Notes: generated by a model not told the origin, from the sequence alone. Positions 13,312 to 21,183 are shown, counted from the stretch's first letter. The stretch is DNA of 21,317 nucleotides from an uncultured bacterium (GCA_934875675.1 CAKXIK010000005.1:62168-83484); one strand, 5' to 3'. Made by a program: numbers and translations.

Positions 13312-14670
13312 ATGACACCGAAAGAATTAATTTTTTCTGCCCTTCGCCACGAAATAACTGACCGTGCACCCTGGGTTCCCTTTGCCGGAGTTCATGCCGG
13401 TAAATTGATTGGTGCTGATGCAACCGAAGTGTTGACCAATGAAGATACGCTCGTCAAGGCACTGCTGGAGGTTAACCGCCTTTACAAGCCAGATGGACAG
13501 CCGGTCATCTTTGACCTTCAGCTGGAAGCCGAAATCCTGGGCTGTGAACTGGTTTGGGCAAAGGACGGCCCTCCTAGTGTGTCAAGTCATCCGCTCGCCG
13601 ATACCATGACGGTACCCTGCCGCTGCAAGCTGCCAACCGCCGATTCCGGACGGATGCCGATGGTACTTTCCGCTATGCGCCGGATGAAAAAAGAGGTCGG
13701 TGAAACTACTGCGCTTTACGGCTTACTGTGCGGTCCGTTTACCCTGGCAAGCCATCTGCGCGGCAACGATATCTTTATGGACATGTTTGACGATGAGGAT
13801 TACGTAAAGGATCTGCTTCATTTCTGCGAGGATTGCGCAAAACGCATGATTGACCTGTATGTGGAAGCGGGAATGGATGTTATCGCAATTGTAGACCCGC
13901 TCGTTTCCCAGATTTCAAGCGATCATTTTGAGGAATTTTTGACCACACCCTACACGGAACTGTTCCAGTATCTCCGTGAGGACAAAAAGCGTTTTTCCTC
14001 CTTCTTTGTCTGCGGAAACGCAACCCGCAATATCGAATGTATGTGTCAGACAGCACCGGATTCTATCTCTGTTGACGAAAATGTTGATATTATCGCAGCA
14101 AAGGCAATCTGTGACTGCTACAACGTGGTCATTGGCGGCAACATTCCGCTGACGAGCGTCATGCTGCACGGCACCCAGCAAGACAACATGAAATGCGTGG
14201 TTGATCTTCTGGCAAAGCTACCCGAATACCGGAATTTCATTGTGGCACCGGGCTGCGACATGCCGTATGCCATCCCGGTGGAGAACACCATTGGTGCGGC
14301 TCAGGCGGTTCTGCATACCGCGGAAACCGCCGAAATGGTTAAAAACTATACGTCCGCAACCTTTGATATTGACGTTTCTCTCCCCGACTACGATCATCTG
14401 CAAAAACCACTGGTGGAAGTCTTTACACTCGACAGCGCCACCTGCGCCGCCTGCACTTATATGATGGGTGCTGCCAACGTTGCAAAAGATACTTTTGGTG
14501 ATGCAATTGATCTGGTGGAATACAAGTTCACTATCAGGGAAAACATCGCCCGCTGCAAAAAAATGGGCGTTACTAACCTTCCCTGCATCTATATCAACGG
14601 AATACTGAAATTCTCCTCTATCATCCCTGATAAGGAAGAGCTGGAAGCAGCGATTCATGAGGTTCTGTGA
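13312..14670 (+). CDS. MtaA/UroD-family corrinoid methyltransferase fused to a thioredoxin-like domain
   Basis: A 452-residue protein starting at ATG 13312 with GGAGG 7 nt upstream. Residues 1 to about 350 match the uroporphyrinogen-decarboxylase superfamily branch that includes MtaA/MtbA/CmuA: Pro-Lys-Glu near the start, Gly-Pro-Phe-Thr-Leu-Ala, and Cys-Gly-Asn-Ala followed by a Ser-Val-Asp-Glu motif. In methyltransferases of this group a zinc site His-x-Cys...Cys activates the thiol acceptor. Here both Cys are present (Cys234 and Cys315, in Pro-Gly-Cys-Asp), but the His position (232) is Phe. Residues from about 365 to the end form a thioredoxin-like domain with Cys378-Ala-Ala-Cys381 and an Asn-Leu-Pro-Cys cis-proline-like motif. 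It heads a cassette with a CobW GTPase and a radical SAM protein. The methyl donor and acceptor are unknown. Confidence 0.88.
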   Translation: MTPKELIFSALRHEITDRAPWVPFAGVHAGKLIGADATEVLTNEDTLVKALLEVNRLYKPDGQPVIFDLQLEAEILGCELVWAKDGPPSVSSHPLADTMTVPCRCKLPTADSGRMPMVLSAMRRMKKEVGETTALYGLLCGPFTLASHLRGNDIFMDMFDDEDYVKDLLHFCEDCAKRMIDLYVEAGMDVIAIVDPLVSQISSDHFEEFLTTPYTELFQYLREDKKRFSSFFVCGNATRNIECMCQTAPDSISVDENVDIIAAKAICDCYNVVIGGNIPLTSVMLHGTQQDNMKCVVDLLAKLPEYRNFIVAPGCDMPYAIPVENTIGAAQAVLHTAETAEMVKNYTSATFDIDVSLPDYDHLQKPLVEVFTLDSATCAACTYMMGAANVAKDTFGDAIDLVEYKFTIRENIARCKKMGVTNLPCIYINGILKFSSIIPDKEELEAAIHEVL

Positions 14671-14687
14671 CCGAAAGAGGTAAATGC

Positions 14688-15590
14688 ATGGACTTTTATC
14701 TGATCTCAGGTTTTTTGGGCGCCGGCAAAACTACCTTTTTGAAAAATTTTGTCCGGCTTTTTCTTCCCCGCCAAATTCATCTGATTATCAATGAATTCGG
14801 TCGCGAGGGCGTTGACGGTGCGTTGCTGCAGGAAATTGGCGCCGAGCTGGACGAAATCTGCAATGGATCAATTTTTTGCAGTTGCCGGCTTGATCGCTTT
14901 GAAGATGCACTGAAAAAAGCGGTGCAGTCCTGCCCAGATGTAATTCTCACCGAAGCAAGCGGGCTTGCCGATCCCACAGGAATTGCCGCCGTTTTGCACC
15001 GGTTTCCGCAGATTCAATACCGGGGATGCATCTGCCTTGCCGATGCCGTGCGACTTCCCAAAGTTTTTTCCACCGCGCAGGTCTGCCGCAGACAACTTGC
15101 CGTTTCTTCTCTCGTGCTGCTCAATAAGACCGACCTCGCTACCCCGCAGCAGCTTGAAGAAACAACAAATCTGATTCTTCAGACGAACCCCGGCGCTAAA
15201 ATTATGCAAACCCGATTCGGGAGCTTTGAACGCAGCTGGCTTTCCCTGATTACAGCCGTATCGGAGCCTTCTTTCTCCGATGCAGCGCCTGATATTACAC
15301 TGCAAAAGACCTGTCTTTTGGTTGATTCCCGCATGACAAGCGATTCGATGCAGCACTGTCTTGTACAGCTCAGCGATTCCTGTTACCGAATCAAGGGGTT
15401 TGTGCAGCTTGCGGACGGTACTTTTTTTGCAGACTGCACCGGTCCGTCTGTTCAGCTTTCTGTATGGAACGGCAAAGCAAATAATCGGCTCGTTCTGTTG
15501 GCAGGAAAGGGAATGCCCCTGCGCAAAACGGTTCAATCCGCGTTACACTGGTATGAAGGATATCTTTCCACGGTTGCTGATACGGAATAA
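14688..15590 (+). CDS. CobW/COG0523-family GTPase (metallochaperone-like)
   Basis: A 300-residue P-loop GTPase. G1 is Gly-Phe-Leu-Gly-Ala-Gly-Lys-Thr-Thr (8–16), the conserved Glu-Ala-Ser-Gly-Leu-Ala-Asp-Pro lies at 89–96, and Asn-Lys-Thr-Asp at 146–149. The usual Cys-x-Cys-Cys metal motif is reduced to Cys64-Ser-Cys66 in Gly-Ser-Ile-Phe-Cys-Ser-Cys. A CobW C-terminal-like beta domain follows from about 205. The family inserts or delivers metals such as cobalt, zinc or nickel, and some members work with corrinoid enzymes. A GTG at 14667 overlaps the previous stop, but the ATG at 14688 with GAAAGAGG 7 nt upstream is preferred. It starts 17 nt after the methyltransferase gene and is surely cotranscribed; metal loading or activation of that enzyme is a reasonable inference. 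Confidence 0.9.
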   Translation: MDFYLISGFLGAGKTTFLKNFVRLFLPRQIHLIINEFGREGVDGALLQEIGAELDEICNGSIFCSCRLDRFEDALKKAVQSCPDVILTEASGLADPTGIAAVLHRFPQIQYRGCICLADAVRLPKVFSTAQVCRRQLAVSSLVLLNKTDLATPQQLEETTNLILQTNPGAKIMQTRFGSFERSWLSLITAVSEPSFSDAAPDITLQKTCLLVDSRMTSDSMQHCLVQLSDSCYRIKGFVQLADGTFFADCTGPSVQLSVWNGKANNRLVLLAGKGMPLRKTVQSALHWYEGYLSTVADTE

Positions 15591-15695
15591 CCTACAATAC
15601 AAGGTGCATATACTTGTGTTTTTCGGTTTAACACACAACTCCGTGCGCTAAACTCACCACAAAATCTACATCGGAGCAGAAAGGAATGTTCCTAC

Positions 15696-16664
15696 ATGAG
15701 TTTATCCGTTAGTTTAATTTTGCAAAAAAGCCAGAGAGGTCAATTACTCAGCCGGAAAGACGCTCTGACATTGCTCAAAATTCCTGAGCATTCCAGCGAA
15801 TATAATCTGCTGTTATCTGTTGCAAACGAATATTCACGCCAGACTTTTTCCAACCACGGAATAATATTTGCGCAGATTGGTCTGGACATGCAGCCCTGCC
15901 ATGTTAACTGTAAGTTTTGCAGTCTTTCTCAGCAGGCACAAATGGGAAAAGCATCCGTTGTAAAATCCCTTGCCGACACCGTTTCACAGGCTAAGCAGCT
16001 TGCCGCCTCTGGGATTGATGATTTGTTTTTAATGACCACTGCGGAATTTGACCGCGAGGTGTTTTTGGATTATCTTCGTGCGGTGCGCAGCGTCATTCCG
16101 AACGAAATGCGTTTGGTTGCAAATACCGCTGATTTTGATCTGCCCTATGCACAAGCCATGCAACGCGCCGGAGCAACCGGAGCTTATCATGTATGCCGAC
16201 TGCGGGAAGAGATTGACACGGGTGTTGCGGAAGAGCGGCGAATGAAAACGCTGGACGCAATTCGTGAAGCAGGGCTCGTTCTCTACTACTGTGTGGAACC
16301 GATTGGTCCGGAGCATTCCGCTGAAGAACTTGCCGATGAAATGCTCCGTATCCGCAGTTATCCCGTTGAAGTGATGGCAGTGATGAAACGCATCAGTGTA
16401 CCCGGCACACCGCTTTTTGACCGCGGGGAAATCAGTTCTTCAACCCTGGCAAAAATCTGTGCCGTTACCACTCTGACCACACGCCCTCCGCGAGCCATGT
16501 GTGTTCATGAACCTGATGCACTCTGTCTGACAGCGGGAGCGAACCAGCTTTATGCGGAATGCGGTGTTAATCCGCGGGACACCGAAAACGAAACTGCTTT
16601 ACATCGGGGATTTTCTGTTGCCGATGCCAGACAGATGCTTCATGAAGCCGGCTGGAACACATAA
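15696..16664 (+). CDS. Radical SAM protein of the BioB/PylB/HydE-like group
   Basis: A 322-residue protein with the radical SAM cluster motif Cys68-x3-Cys72-x2-Cys75 (Cys-His-Val-Asn-Cys-Lys-Phe-Cys). It keeps the overall length and layout of biotin-synthase-like enzymes: a helical N-terminal extension, a TIM barrel with a Glu-Glu segment after Cys-Arg-Leu-Arg (about residue 170), Glu-Pro-Ile-Gly-Pro-Glu-His (about 200), and a C-terminal BATS-like domain with Ala-Gly-Ala-Asn. It lacks the Cys-Pro-Glu-Asp-Cys-Lys-Tyr-Cys of true BioB and no biotin genes are nearby, so biotin synthesis is unlikely. It starts 105 nt after the CobW gene with AAAGGA upstream of ATG 15696, and is followed by a strong terminator. 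The substrate is unknown; a small-molecule or cofactor modification serving the upstream methyltransferase is plausible. Confidence 0.85.
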   Translation: MSLSVSLILQKSQRGQLLSRKDALTLLKIPEHSSEYNLLLSVANEYSRQTFSNHGIIFAQIGLDMQPCHVNCKFCSLSQQAQMGKASVVKSLADTVSQAKQLAASGIDDLFLMTTAEFDREVFLDYLRAVRSVIPNEMRLVANTADFDLPYAQAMQRAGATGAYHVCRLREEIDTGVAEERRMKTLDAIREAGLVLYYCVEPIGPEHSAEELADEMLRIRSYPVEVMAVMKRISVPGTPLFDRGEISSSTLAKICAVTTLTTRPPRAMCVHEPDALCLTAGANQLYAECGVNPRDTENETALHRGFSVADARQMLHEAGWNT

Positions 16665-16677
16665 ATCGCGAAAAAAG

Positions 16678-16727
16678 ACCACCTGTCATCCACCGGATAC
16701 AGTTGCCGTTGGTGACGGGTGGTTTTT
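16678..16727 (+). terminator. Intrinsic terminator after the radical SAM gene, probably bidirectional
   Basis: Arms beginning ACCACCTGTCATCC (16678–16691) and ending GGTGACGGGTGGT (16711–16723) pair through 13 bases with two G·U wobbles, followed by TTTTT (16723–16727). The minus-strand side carries AAAAAAG as its T-run, so it can also end the GyrI-like gene transcript. Confidence 0.85.
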
Positions 16728-16748
16728 CTCGTTTTCATCGATAAATCG

Positions 16749-17387
16749 TCATATACATCTTAACCGGATGGGATGACGAATCACGGTTCTAAGTCTTTCC
16801 GGCGACACTTTTCTCGCATCAGAAAGATAAATTTCGTGGTGTAGCCGTTGATCTGTAATGTCACTTTCATAACCGTTTGCCTCAACATAGTTATGCATCA
16901 ACGCAATAGTCTGCGGTTCGTCGTCGTAGGAACCAATATGCATACATTGGACGCATAAGCCTTCGTCGATCTTAAGGAACTGCACCTTGGAAAAGTCCTG
17001 TTTTTTCTTGTTGGCTGCCTCCGCCACCGCCCAATCAAAATCCTCTTGTGTCACAAAGTCCGGCAGACGAATAACGGAAATCCAATGAAAATCCTCCTTG
17101 CGGGAATAATCTATCCCGTCTGTACCCATCTGCCACCAAAAACCTTCCAGCGGAGGCACCACATAATCAAAATAACCGTCAATACGACGATCACCCATCT
17201 TACTCATTTTAATAGTAAACGCGACCCCATATAACAGATTCAACGCATGCTGGTATGCACCGTCTGGCTCGTTCGGGTTGCCGCTGCCACGCACAGCAAT
17301 AAAATTCATCGCCGGTATGGTGACGATGCTCGGCGTATTTTTCGGCAGATAAAATTCCTTGTATTCTTTCTTGTAATCAAACGCCAT
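16749..17387 (-). CDS. GyrI-like small-molecule-binding domain protein
   Basis: A 212-residue soluble protein resembling the GyrI-like/COG4832 family: Asp-Tyr-Lys-Lys-Glu-Tyr at the N-terminus, Pro-Ala-Met-Asn-Phe-Ile-Ala-Val-Arg-Gly-Ser-Gly-Asn-Pro (about 25–38), Pro-Pro-Leu-Glu-Gly-Phe-Trp-Trp (about 79–86) and a C-terminal Arg-Leu-His-His-Glu-Ile-Tyr-Leu-Ser-Asp-Ala-Arg. The family has a duplicated SHS2-type ligand-binding fold, and some members hydrolyse or sequester hydrophobic toxic compounds. The ATG at 17387 has AGAGGG 7 nt upstream and is preferred over the upstream ATG at 17417. It follows the hydrolase gene by 61 nt and may be the last gene of a TetR-controlled group. The ligand is unknown. 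Confidence 0.85.
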   Translation of the reverse strand: MAFDYKKEYKEFYLPKNTPSIVTIPAMNFIAVRGSGNPNEPDGAYQHALNLLYGVAFTIKMSKMGDRRIDGYFDYVVPPLEGFWWQMGTDGIDYSRKEDFHWISVIRLPDFVTQEDFDWAVAEAANKKKQDFSKVQFLKIDEGLCVQCMHIGSYDDEPQTIALMHNYVEANGYESDITDQRLHHEIYLSDARKVSPERLRTVIRHPIRLRCI

Positions 17388-17401
17388 ACTTTCACCCTCT
17401 T

Positions 17402-17443
17402 TTGCAAAAGCCTGCAAACTTCACTGACCAATTACTACCGGTC
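17402..17443 (-). repeat. Short inverted repeat between hydrolase and GyrI-like genes
   Basis: Within this 61-nt spacer the minus strand carries CTGACC, 10 nt, GGTCAG. Arms are perfect but short. It may be a regulator site or a minor mRNA hairpin; the range given covers most of the spacer. Confidence 0.3.
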
Positions 17444-17448
17444 AGCAT

Positions 17449-18192
17449 TTACCCGGTTATCATCTTCTCCAACAAAAAAACATACTCGTCGGCATGATTG
17501 AGACTGAAATCGCCATGAGTATACCCGTCCAAAACTTTAAGGGTACTTTCCTTGATTGCTTGATGCAGCAATACCGCAGAACCTGCCATTTTGCCTGACT
17601 CTTTGCTGCCAACAAGTATCATCGTTTTCGCTGCCGCATTATGTAAACCATCCTTAATTCGGTACATGGAGTTTGCCTGCAAAAAAGCAATCATATTGCT
17701 TTTTGATATTTTACAGCTATCTCTATAATAATCCTCATACAGCGAAGCTTTTAGGTGCAGCGAGAGAAATTGCAATCTTGAAAACCACGCCTTTTTGATG
17801 AGTCCATAACTGGCTGAAACTGAACTTTTGATTAGTCGATGCGTAATCTTCATTGGTATGACAAGAGTGCTTTCTATCACAGCATATTGACAGATATCTT
17901 TTCTTTGAGAAAGCATCTCTGCAAGTATCTGTCCCCCCAAAGACAACCCACAAATAGCCAGAACTGAGCCATTGAAGTGTTCATCAATATAACGGATCAG
18001 CTCACACGCATTGTCTTCAATGGACGTAAATTTTCTTTCACTGTCTGCATGCCCGTCTAAAACCGGAAGTACCACGTGGTATTTTTGTTGCAGCAACTCT
18101 GCTTCTTCACGATAATTCCACCAGGACAGTCCTCCGCCGTGCAACAGTACAATCACCTGCGAATGATTCTCACCATATTCAATTGTTTTCAT
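17449..18192 (-). CDS. Alpha/beta hydrolase
   Basis: A 247-residue single-domain alpha/beta-hydrolase without signal peptide, so cytoplasmic. It has the oxyanion-hole motif His-Gly-Gly-Gly (18–21), the nucleophile elbow Gly-Leu-Ser84-Leu-Gly-Gly, a cap-like helical region (about 105–180), and a C-terminal Tyr-Thr-His-Gly-Asp-Phe supplying the catalytic His. The acid residue probably lies near Val-Gly-Ser-Lys-Glu-Ser (about 197). The substrate cannot be predicted. The ATG at 18192 is preceded by GGTGG and AAGG. It lies 61 nt downstream of the TetR regulator on the same strand, so they probably form one unit. Confidence 0.88.
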   Translation of the reverse strand: MKTIEYGENHSQVIVLLHGGGLSWWNYREEAELLQQKYHVVLPVLDGHADSERKFTSIEDNACELIRYIDEHFNGSVLAICGLSLGGQILAEMLSQRKDICQYAVIESTLVIPMKITHRLIKSSVSASYGLIKKAWFSRLQFLSLHLKASLYEDYYRDSCKISKSNMIAFLQANSMYRIKDGLHNAAAKTMILVGSKESGKMAGSAVLLHQAIKESTLKVLDGYTHGDFSLNHADEYVFLLEKMITG

Positions 18193-18253
18193 AAACCACC
18201 ATACCTTTTTCCTTATCCGACAACGAAGCCGTTCCGCTTCGGTACGTTTCTAA

Positions 18254-18853
18254 TCAGAGTGATTCAGACCGAAACATGCTCTCCGGTGATCCCATCAGCA
18301 AATGCACTGCTTTTTTCATTTCAGGTTCAGCGTTAAGATAAGCCTCTGCATCTGCATGCAGAATTACGCCGCCTACACCGTGGGTGAGCATAACAGCCAG
18401 AATATGGCGATCGACCGAAGGCTCCGGCATTCCGTTTTCAATCAGCAGTCCGATAATTTTTTCCAGATACGGTTCCATAATCTCCAGTGCCCGTTCGCGA
18501 ATCGCGCGACGCACTGCCCAGTGAAGGGTACCGTCATATTTTTGGCGGAACTGTACGGTGGACGTTCGGACAAACTCAAAAAAGATAGAAAGCGCCGAAT
18601 GGGGATTTGCAACACCTTTTGCAAAAGCGTTCTCAAAACCTGGGCGATAGCCCTCCACAAAACGTTCTATTGCGATATCAAAAACTTCATCTTTTGATTT
18701 GAAATAGTAGTAGAACAATCCGATCTCCCCACCTGCAGTGTTCATAATAGACCGCACGGATGTTCCTTCATAACCCTTCTCAAAAAACAGACTCAGCGCA
18801 GCAACGACAATTTCGTCGCGTTTTCCGCCTTTCGTGACTGCCTTCCTTGCCAT
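18254..18853 (-). CDS. TetR-family transcriptional regulator
   Basis: A 199-residue regulator. The N-terminal helix-turn-helix contains Ala-Leu-Ser-Leu-Phe-Phe-Glu-Lys-Gly-Tyr-Glu-Gly-Thr-Ser-Val (about 18–32) and Gly-Leu-Phe-Tyr-Tyr-Tyr-Phe-Lys-Ser-Lys-Asp-Glu (about 44–55), classic TetR signatures. The all-helical C-terminal ligand domain is not assignable. The frame is open to 18961, but the ATG at 18853 with a near-perfect AAGGAGGAG six to seven nt upstream is the clear start. It heads the group TetR–hydrolase–GyrI-like; the 114-nt gap before it, after the acetyltransferase stop, must contain its promoter, which is not obvious. Autoregulation and control of the two downstream genes is likely by analogy. 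Confidence 0.93.
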   Translation of the reverse strand: MARKAVTKGGKRDEIVVAALSLFFEKGYEGTSVRSIMNTAGGEIGLFYYYFKSKDEVFDIAIERFVEGYRPGFENAFAKGVANPHSALSIFFEFVRTSTVQFRQKYDGTLHWAVRRAIRERALEIMEPYLEKIIGLLIENGMPEPSVDRHILAVMLTHGVGGVILHADAEAYLNAEPEMKKAVHLLMGSPESMFRSESL

Positions 18854-18967
18854 CGTGCTCCTCCTTGCTGACGATTGCCCGATGATTACGCCACTGCCCG
18901 CATATGTATTATTATTGCTTAAAAGCTTTTCCCCGGTAAATCTGATTTGCTCTGCAGGCAAGGTAAT

Positions 18968-20170
18968 TTAAATAGACTTTGCGCAAAACACTCTTATTTC
19001 TTCTTCCAGAAGTGAAAATACCTTAGCCACAAGATAGCCATCCGCAACGGCGTGATTGAGCCGTACTGTCAGCGGCATCATTTTACGCCCGTTTTCATCC
19101 CGGAATCTGCCCCAATTTATAATTGGCATAAAGTGAAGATATCCATCTGGCAGCTCCACATTGAGGGAATCATAAGAAAGCCACGAAATGTAGGATGCAT
19201 CAAACCAGTTGGGGTGCCCGGCATAATCCAAGCCATATTCCCTTGTCTGTTTTGCTTTTGCGATATCTGCAGCGCATACATGATAGAATTGATTATAATG
19301 CTCAAAATATTCTGTGTACACCGGTGAACAGGTTTCAGTATCTTCATGAAAAATGTACTGGATCGGATTAATCTTGTCGTAAACCAGAATATCATTTGTC
19401 TGCCAGCGATAAACCATGCGGTAATCATCTCGGGAATTGAGGACTCTGGAGAGCAGGTATAGAAAATTGATGTAAAATTTTGTATTCGTTTTTTTCGAAT
19501 AATCATATAGATCTGTTACATCAAGCCGTGAAGTAATGGAAGTAGAACATTTGCAGTCTTCTGTAAAATGCCGATATATACCACGACGATAATAGCTTTC
19601 AAGGTCAAGGATTTTATAAGGGAGCCCCGACGGTTTTTTATTCTTCAACCATTCATCTTTTGTTAAATACGTAAAATGTTCGGTTCGCAGTGCTCCGGAA
19701 ATGGCACACGTCTTGTTTTCTTCGGTGTGATGATAGGTAAATCCGCACTTTTCCTGCACACGCTTTGATTTCTCATTTCCGTCAAAATAACCGCACCATA
19801 CCGCGGTGCATCCAAGATCTTCAAAACAGCGGCGCTGAAGCTCCCGCACTGCCTCCGGAATCAGCCCCTTACCCCAGTAAGGCACACCAATCCAATATCC
19901 GATCTCCGCCTCGGTATCGCTCATAGGTGCGCTGCCTTTACGCATAATACCTACGCTGCCAACAGGCTTACCTGTTTCCTTGAGAACAACGGCATAGGTC
20001 TCCGGTTCAGATAAAACATTGCGAATGATCTCAAGGCTGTTCTCTGCACTGGTGTGCACCGGCCAGCCCGCAACGGGACCTACTGCGGGGTCTTTTGCGT
20101 ATTGATATAACTCTTCTGCGTCGCTGTCCTCCCATGGACGCAAAAAAAGCCGCTCTGTTTCAAACTTCAT
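18968..20170 (-). CDS. GNAT acetyltransferase fused to a chloramphenicol-acetyltransferase-like domain
   Basis: A 400-residue two-domain enzyme. Residues 1 to about 165 are a RimJ/RimL-type GNAT fold (Thr-Glu-Arg-Leu-Phe-Leu-Arg-Pro-Trp; Ile-Gly-Tyr-Trp-Ile-Gly...Tyr-Trp-Gly-Lys-Gly for acetyl-CoA; Asn-Glu-Lys-Ser; Glu-Lys-Cys-Gly-Phe). Residues about 180–400 match CatA-type O-acetyltransferases along their length, beginning Ile-Leu-Asp-Leu-Glu-Ser-Tyr-Tyr-Arg-Arg and ending with the catalytic motif Asn-His373-Ala-Val-Ala-Asp-Gly-Tyr. The usual His-His-Ala-Val pair is Asn-His, keeping the catalytic second His. The ATG at 20170 (AAGGA 8 nt upstream) gives the normal GNAT start; the ATG at 20179 is possible. 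It overlaps the upstream membrane–flavodoxin gene by 11 nt. Substrates are unknown, and resistance to chloramphenicol should not be assumed. Confidence 0.9.
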   Translation of the reverse strand: MKFETERLFLRPWEDSDAEELYQYAKDPAVGPVAGWPVHTSAENSLEIIRNVLSEPETYAVVLKETGKPVGSVGIMRKGSAPMSDTEAEIGYWIGVPYWGKGLIPEAVRELQRRCFEDLGCTAVWCGYFDGNEKSKRVQEKCGFTYHHTEENKTCAISGALRTEHFTYLTKDEWLKNKKPSGLPYKILDLESYYRRGIYRHFTEDCKCSTSITSRLDVTDLYDYSKKTNTKFYINFLYLLSRVLNSRDDYRMVYRWQTNDILVYDKINPIQYIFHEDTETCSPVYTEYFEHYNQFYHVCAADIAKAKQTREYGLDYAGHPNWFDASYISWLSYDSLNVELPDGYLHFMPIINWGRFRDENGRKMMPLTVRLNHAVADGYLVAKVFSLLEEEIRVFCAKSI

Positions 20171-21107
20171 ATGGTTCATCCTTTTTTCCTGCAGTATATC
20201 GTTTTTGAATTTTTCCCCATTGAACGCACACACTCTCGGCCTTTGTGGCTGTTATCCCCAGCAGATCGTCCATTTCGCTCACCGCACTCTGATATGCACA
20301 GCGGTTGAAATGGGTCAGAATATAGCTTGCTTCCTTGATGTTGCCTTTTGCCGCCTTGCAAAAACTGCGCATAGGTGCTGCAAGGTGAAATACCCATACC
20401 GGAGAACAGATTGTCACATGGTCATAAGAAGAAAGGTTGACTTTCACTTCTTCAATCGGCATATCCCATTCGTGCATTCCGAATCTGCCGCACCACCAGA
20501 AGCCAAGAGTACCGGTCGTGCGCTCGGTAGATTTCACCTCATAGATCTCTGCACCCGTTCGGTCGGCTTCTTGCAGCGCGGCCTGTTTGGTGTATCCCAT
20601 ACGGGAAAAATAAACCACCAGACAACGATGGTTGGTGCCAATGTTCGGATAGTCCCCGGTATGTACCGCAAAATGCTCCTGATTGTAAAAAATCCATGCA
20701 GCACCGCCCGTCAATGCCTGCAGGATGCCGAAATCGAAGAAGATATTCGACATAAAGTTGGAGGGAAAAATCACAAACTGGATGACGATCCATGCCATCA
20801 GAGTCAAGCCGAACACGGTACCGCAAATTATTCCTGACTTTTTCCCCGCCAACAGCAGTCCTGCAGCGATCAGATTAGGAATGCCGTTGACACACAACAA
20901 CGCGATACCGGGAAATGTGAAATTCTGAAACAGCACCTTGGCAAATGGCAGCACCTGAAAATAGGGCAGCATCCCCTGCATCCCCATGATGCTGCCGTCT
21001 GGCGCAATGAGCATACACGCTGCACCGCCCACCGCGCCGATGCCGATAAACAGACACCAGAAAATCAGTATTTTTCTGGCAATATTGTATCTGGAATGAG
21101 TTTTCAT
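20160..21107 (-). CDS. Membrane domain fused to a flavodoxin-like domain
   Basis: A 315-residue protein. About residues 1–140 contain four hydrophobic helices (11–33, 64–86, 91–112, 124–141) with short loops. From about 160 a flavodoxin-like domain begins: Cys-Leu-Val-Val-Tyr-Phe-Ser-Arg-Met-Gly-Tyr-Thr-Lys (162–174) fits the FMN phosphate loop, and Tyr-Asp-His-Val-Thr-Ile-Cys-Ser-Pro-Val-Trp (228–238) fits the isoalloxazine-side loop. The protein may be a membrane-tethered flavodoxin or NAD(P)H-dependent reductase-like module with the flavin domain in the cytoplasm. GGAAGGA lies 6 nt before ATG 21107. The 3' end overlaps the GNAT–CAT gene, indicating translational coupling. The electron donor and target are unknown. 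Confidence 0.85.
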   Translation of the reverse strand: MKTHSRYNIARKILIFWCLFIGIGAVGGAACMLIAPDGSIMGMQGMLPYFQVLPFAKVLFQNFTFPGIALLCVNGIPNLIAAGLLLAGKKSGIICGTVFGLTLMAWIVIQFVIFPSNFMSNIFFDFGILQALTGGAAWIFYNQEHFAVHTGDYPNIGTNHRCLVVYFSRMGYTKQAALQEADRTGAEIYEVKSTERTTGTLGFWWCGRFGMHEWDMPIEEVKVNLSSYDHVTICSPVWVFHLAAPMRSFCKAAKGNIKEASYILTHFNRCAYQSAVSEMDDLLGITATKAESVCVQWGKIQKRYTAGKKDEPYEV

Positions 21108-21183
21108 TCAATATCCTTCCTATTCTCTGCTTTTTACGAATCCCGTTTGAAAACAATACAAATCCAAGAGAATTTTCATTATT

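Noticed and set aside
14868..15536. 222-codon minus-strand frame opposite the CobW gene
   Set aside because: Shadow of a GTPase with all motifs intact on the plus strand.
15696..16664. Annotation of the radical SAM gene as biotin synthase
   Set aside because: The cysteine motif context differs from BioB and no biotin pathway gene is near, so only the broader group is claimed.
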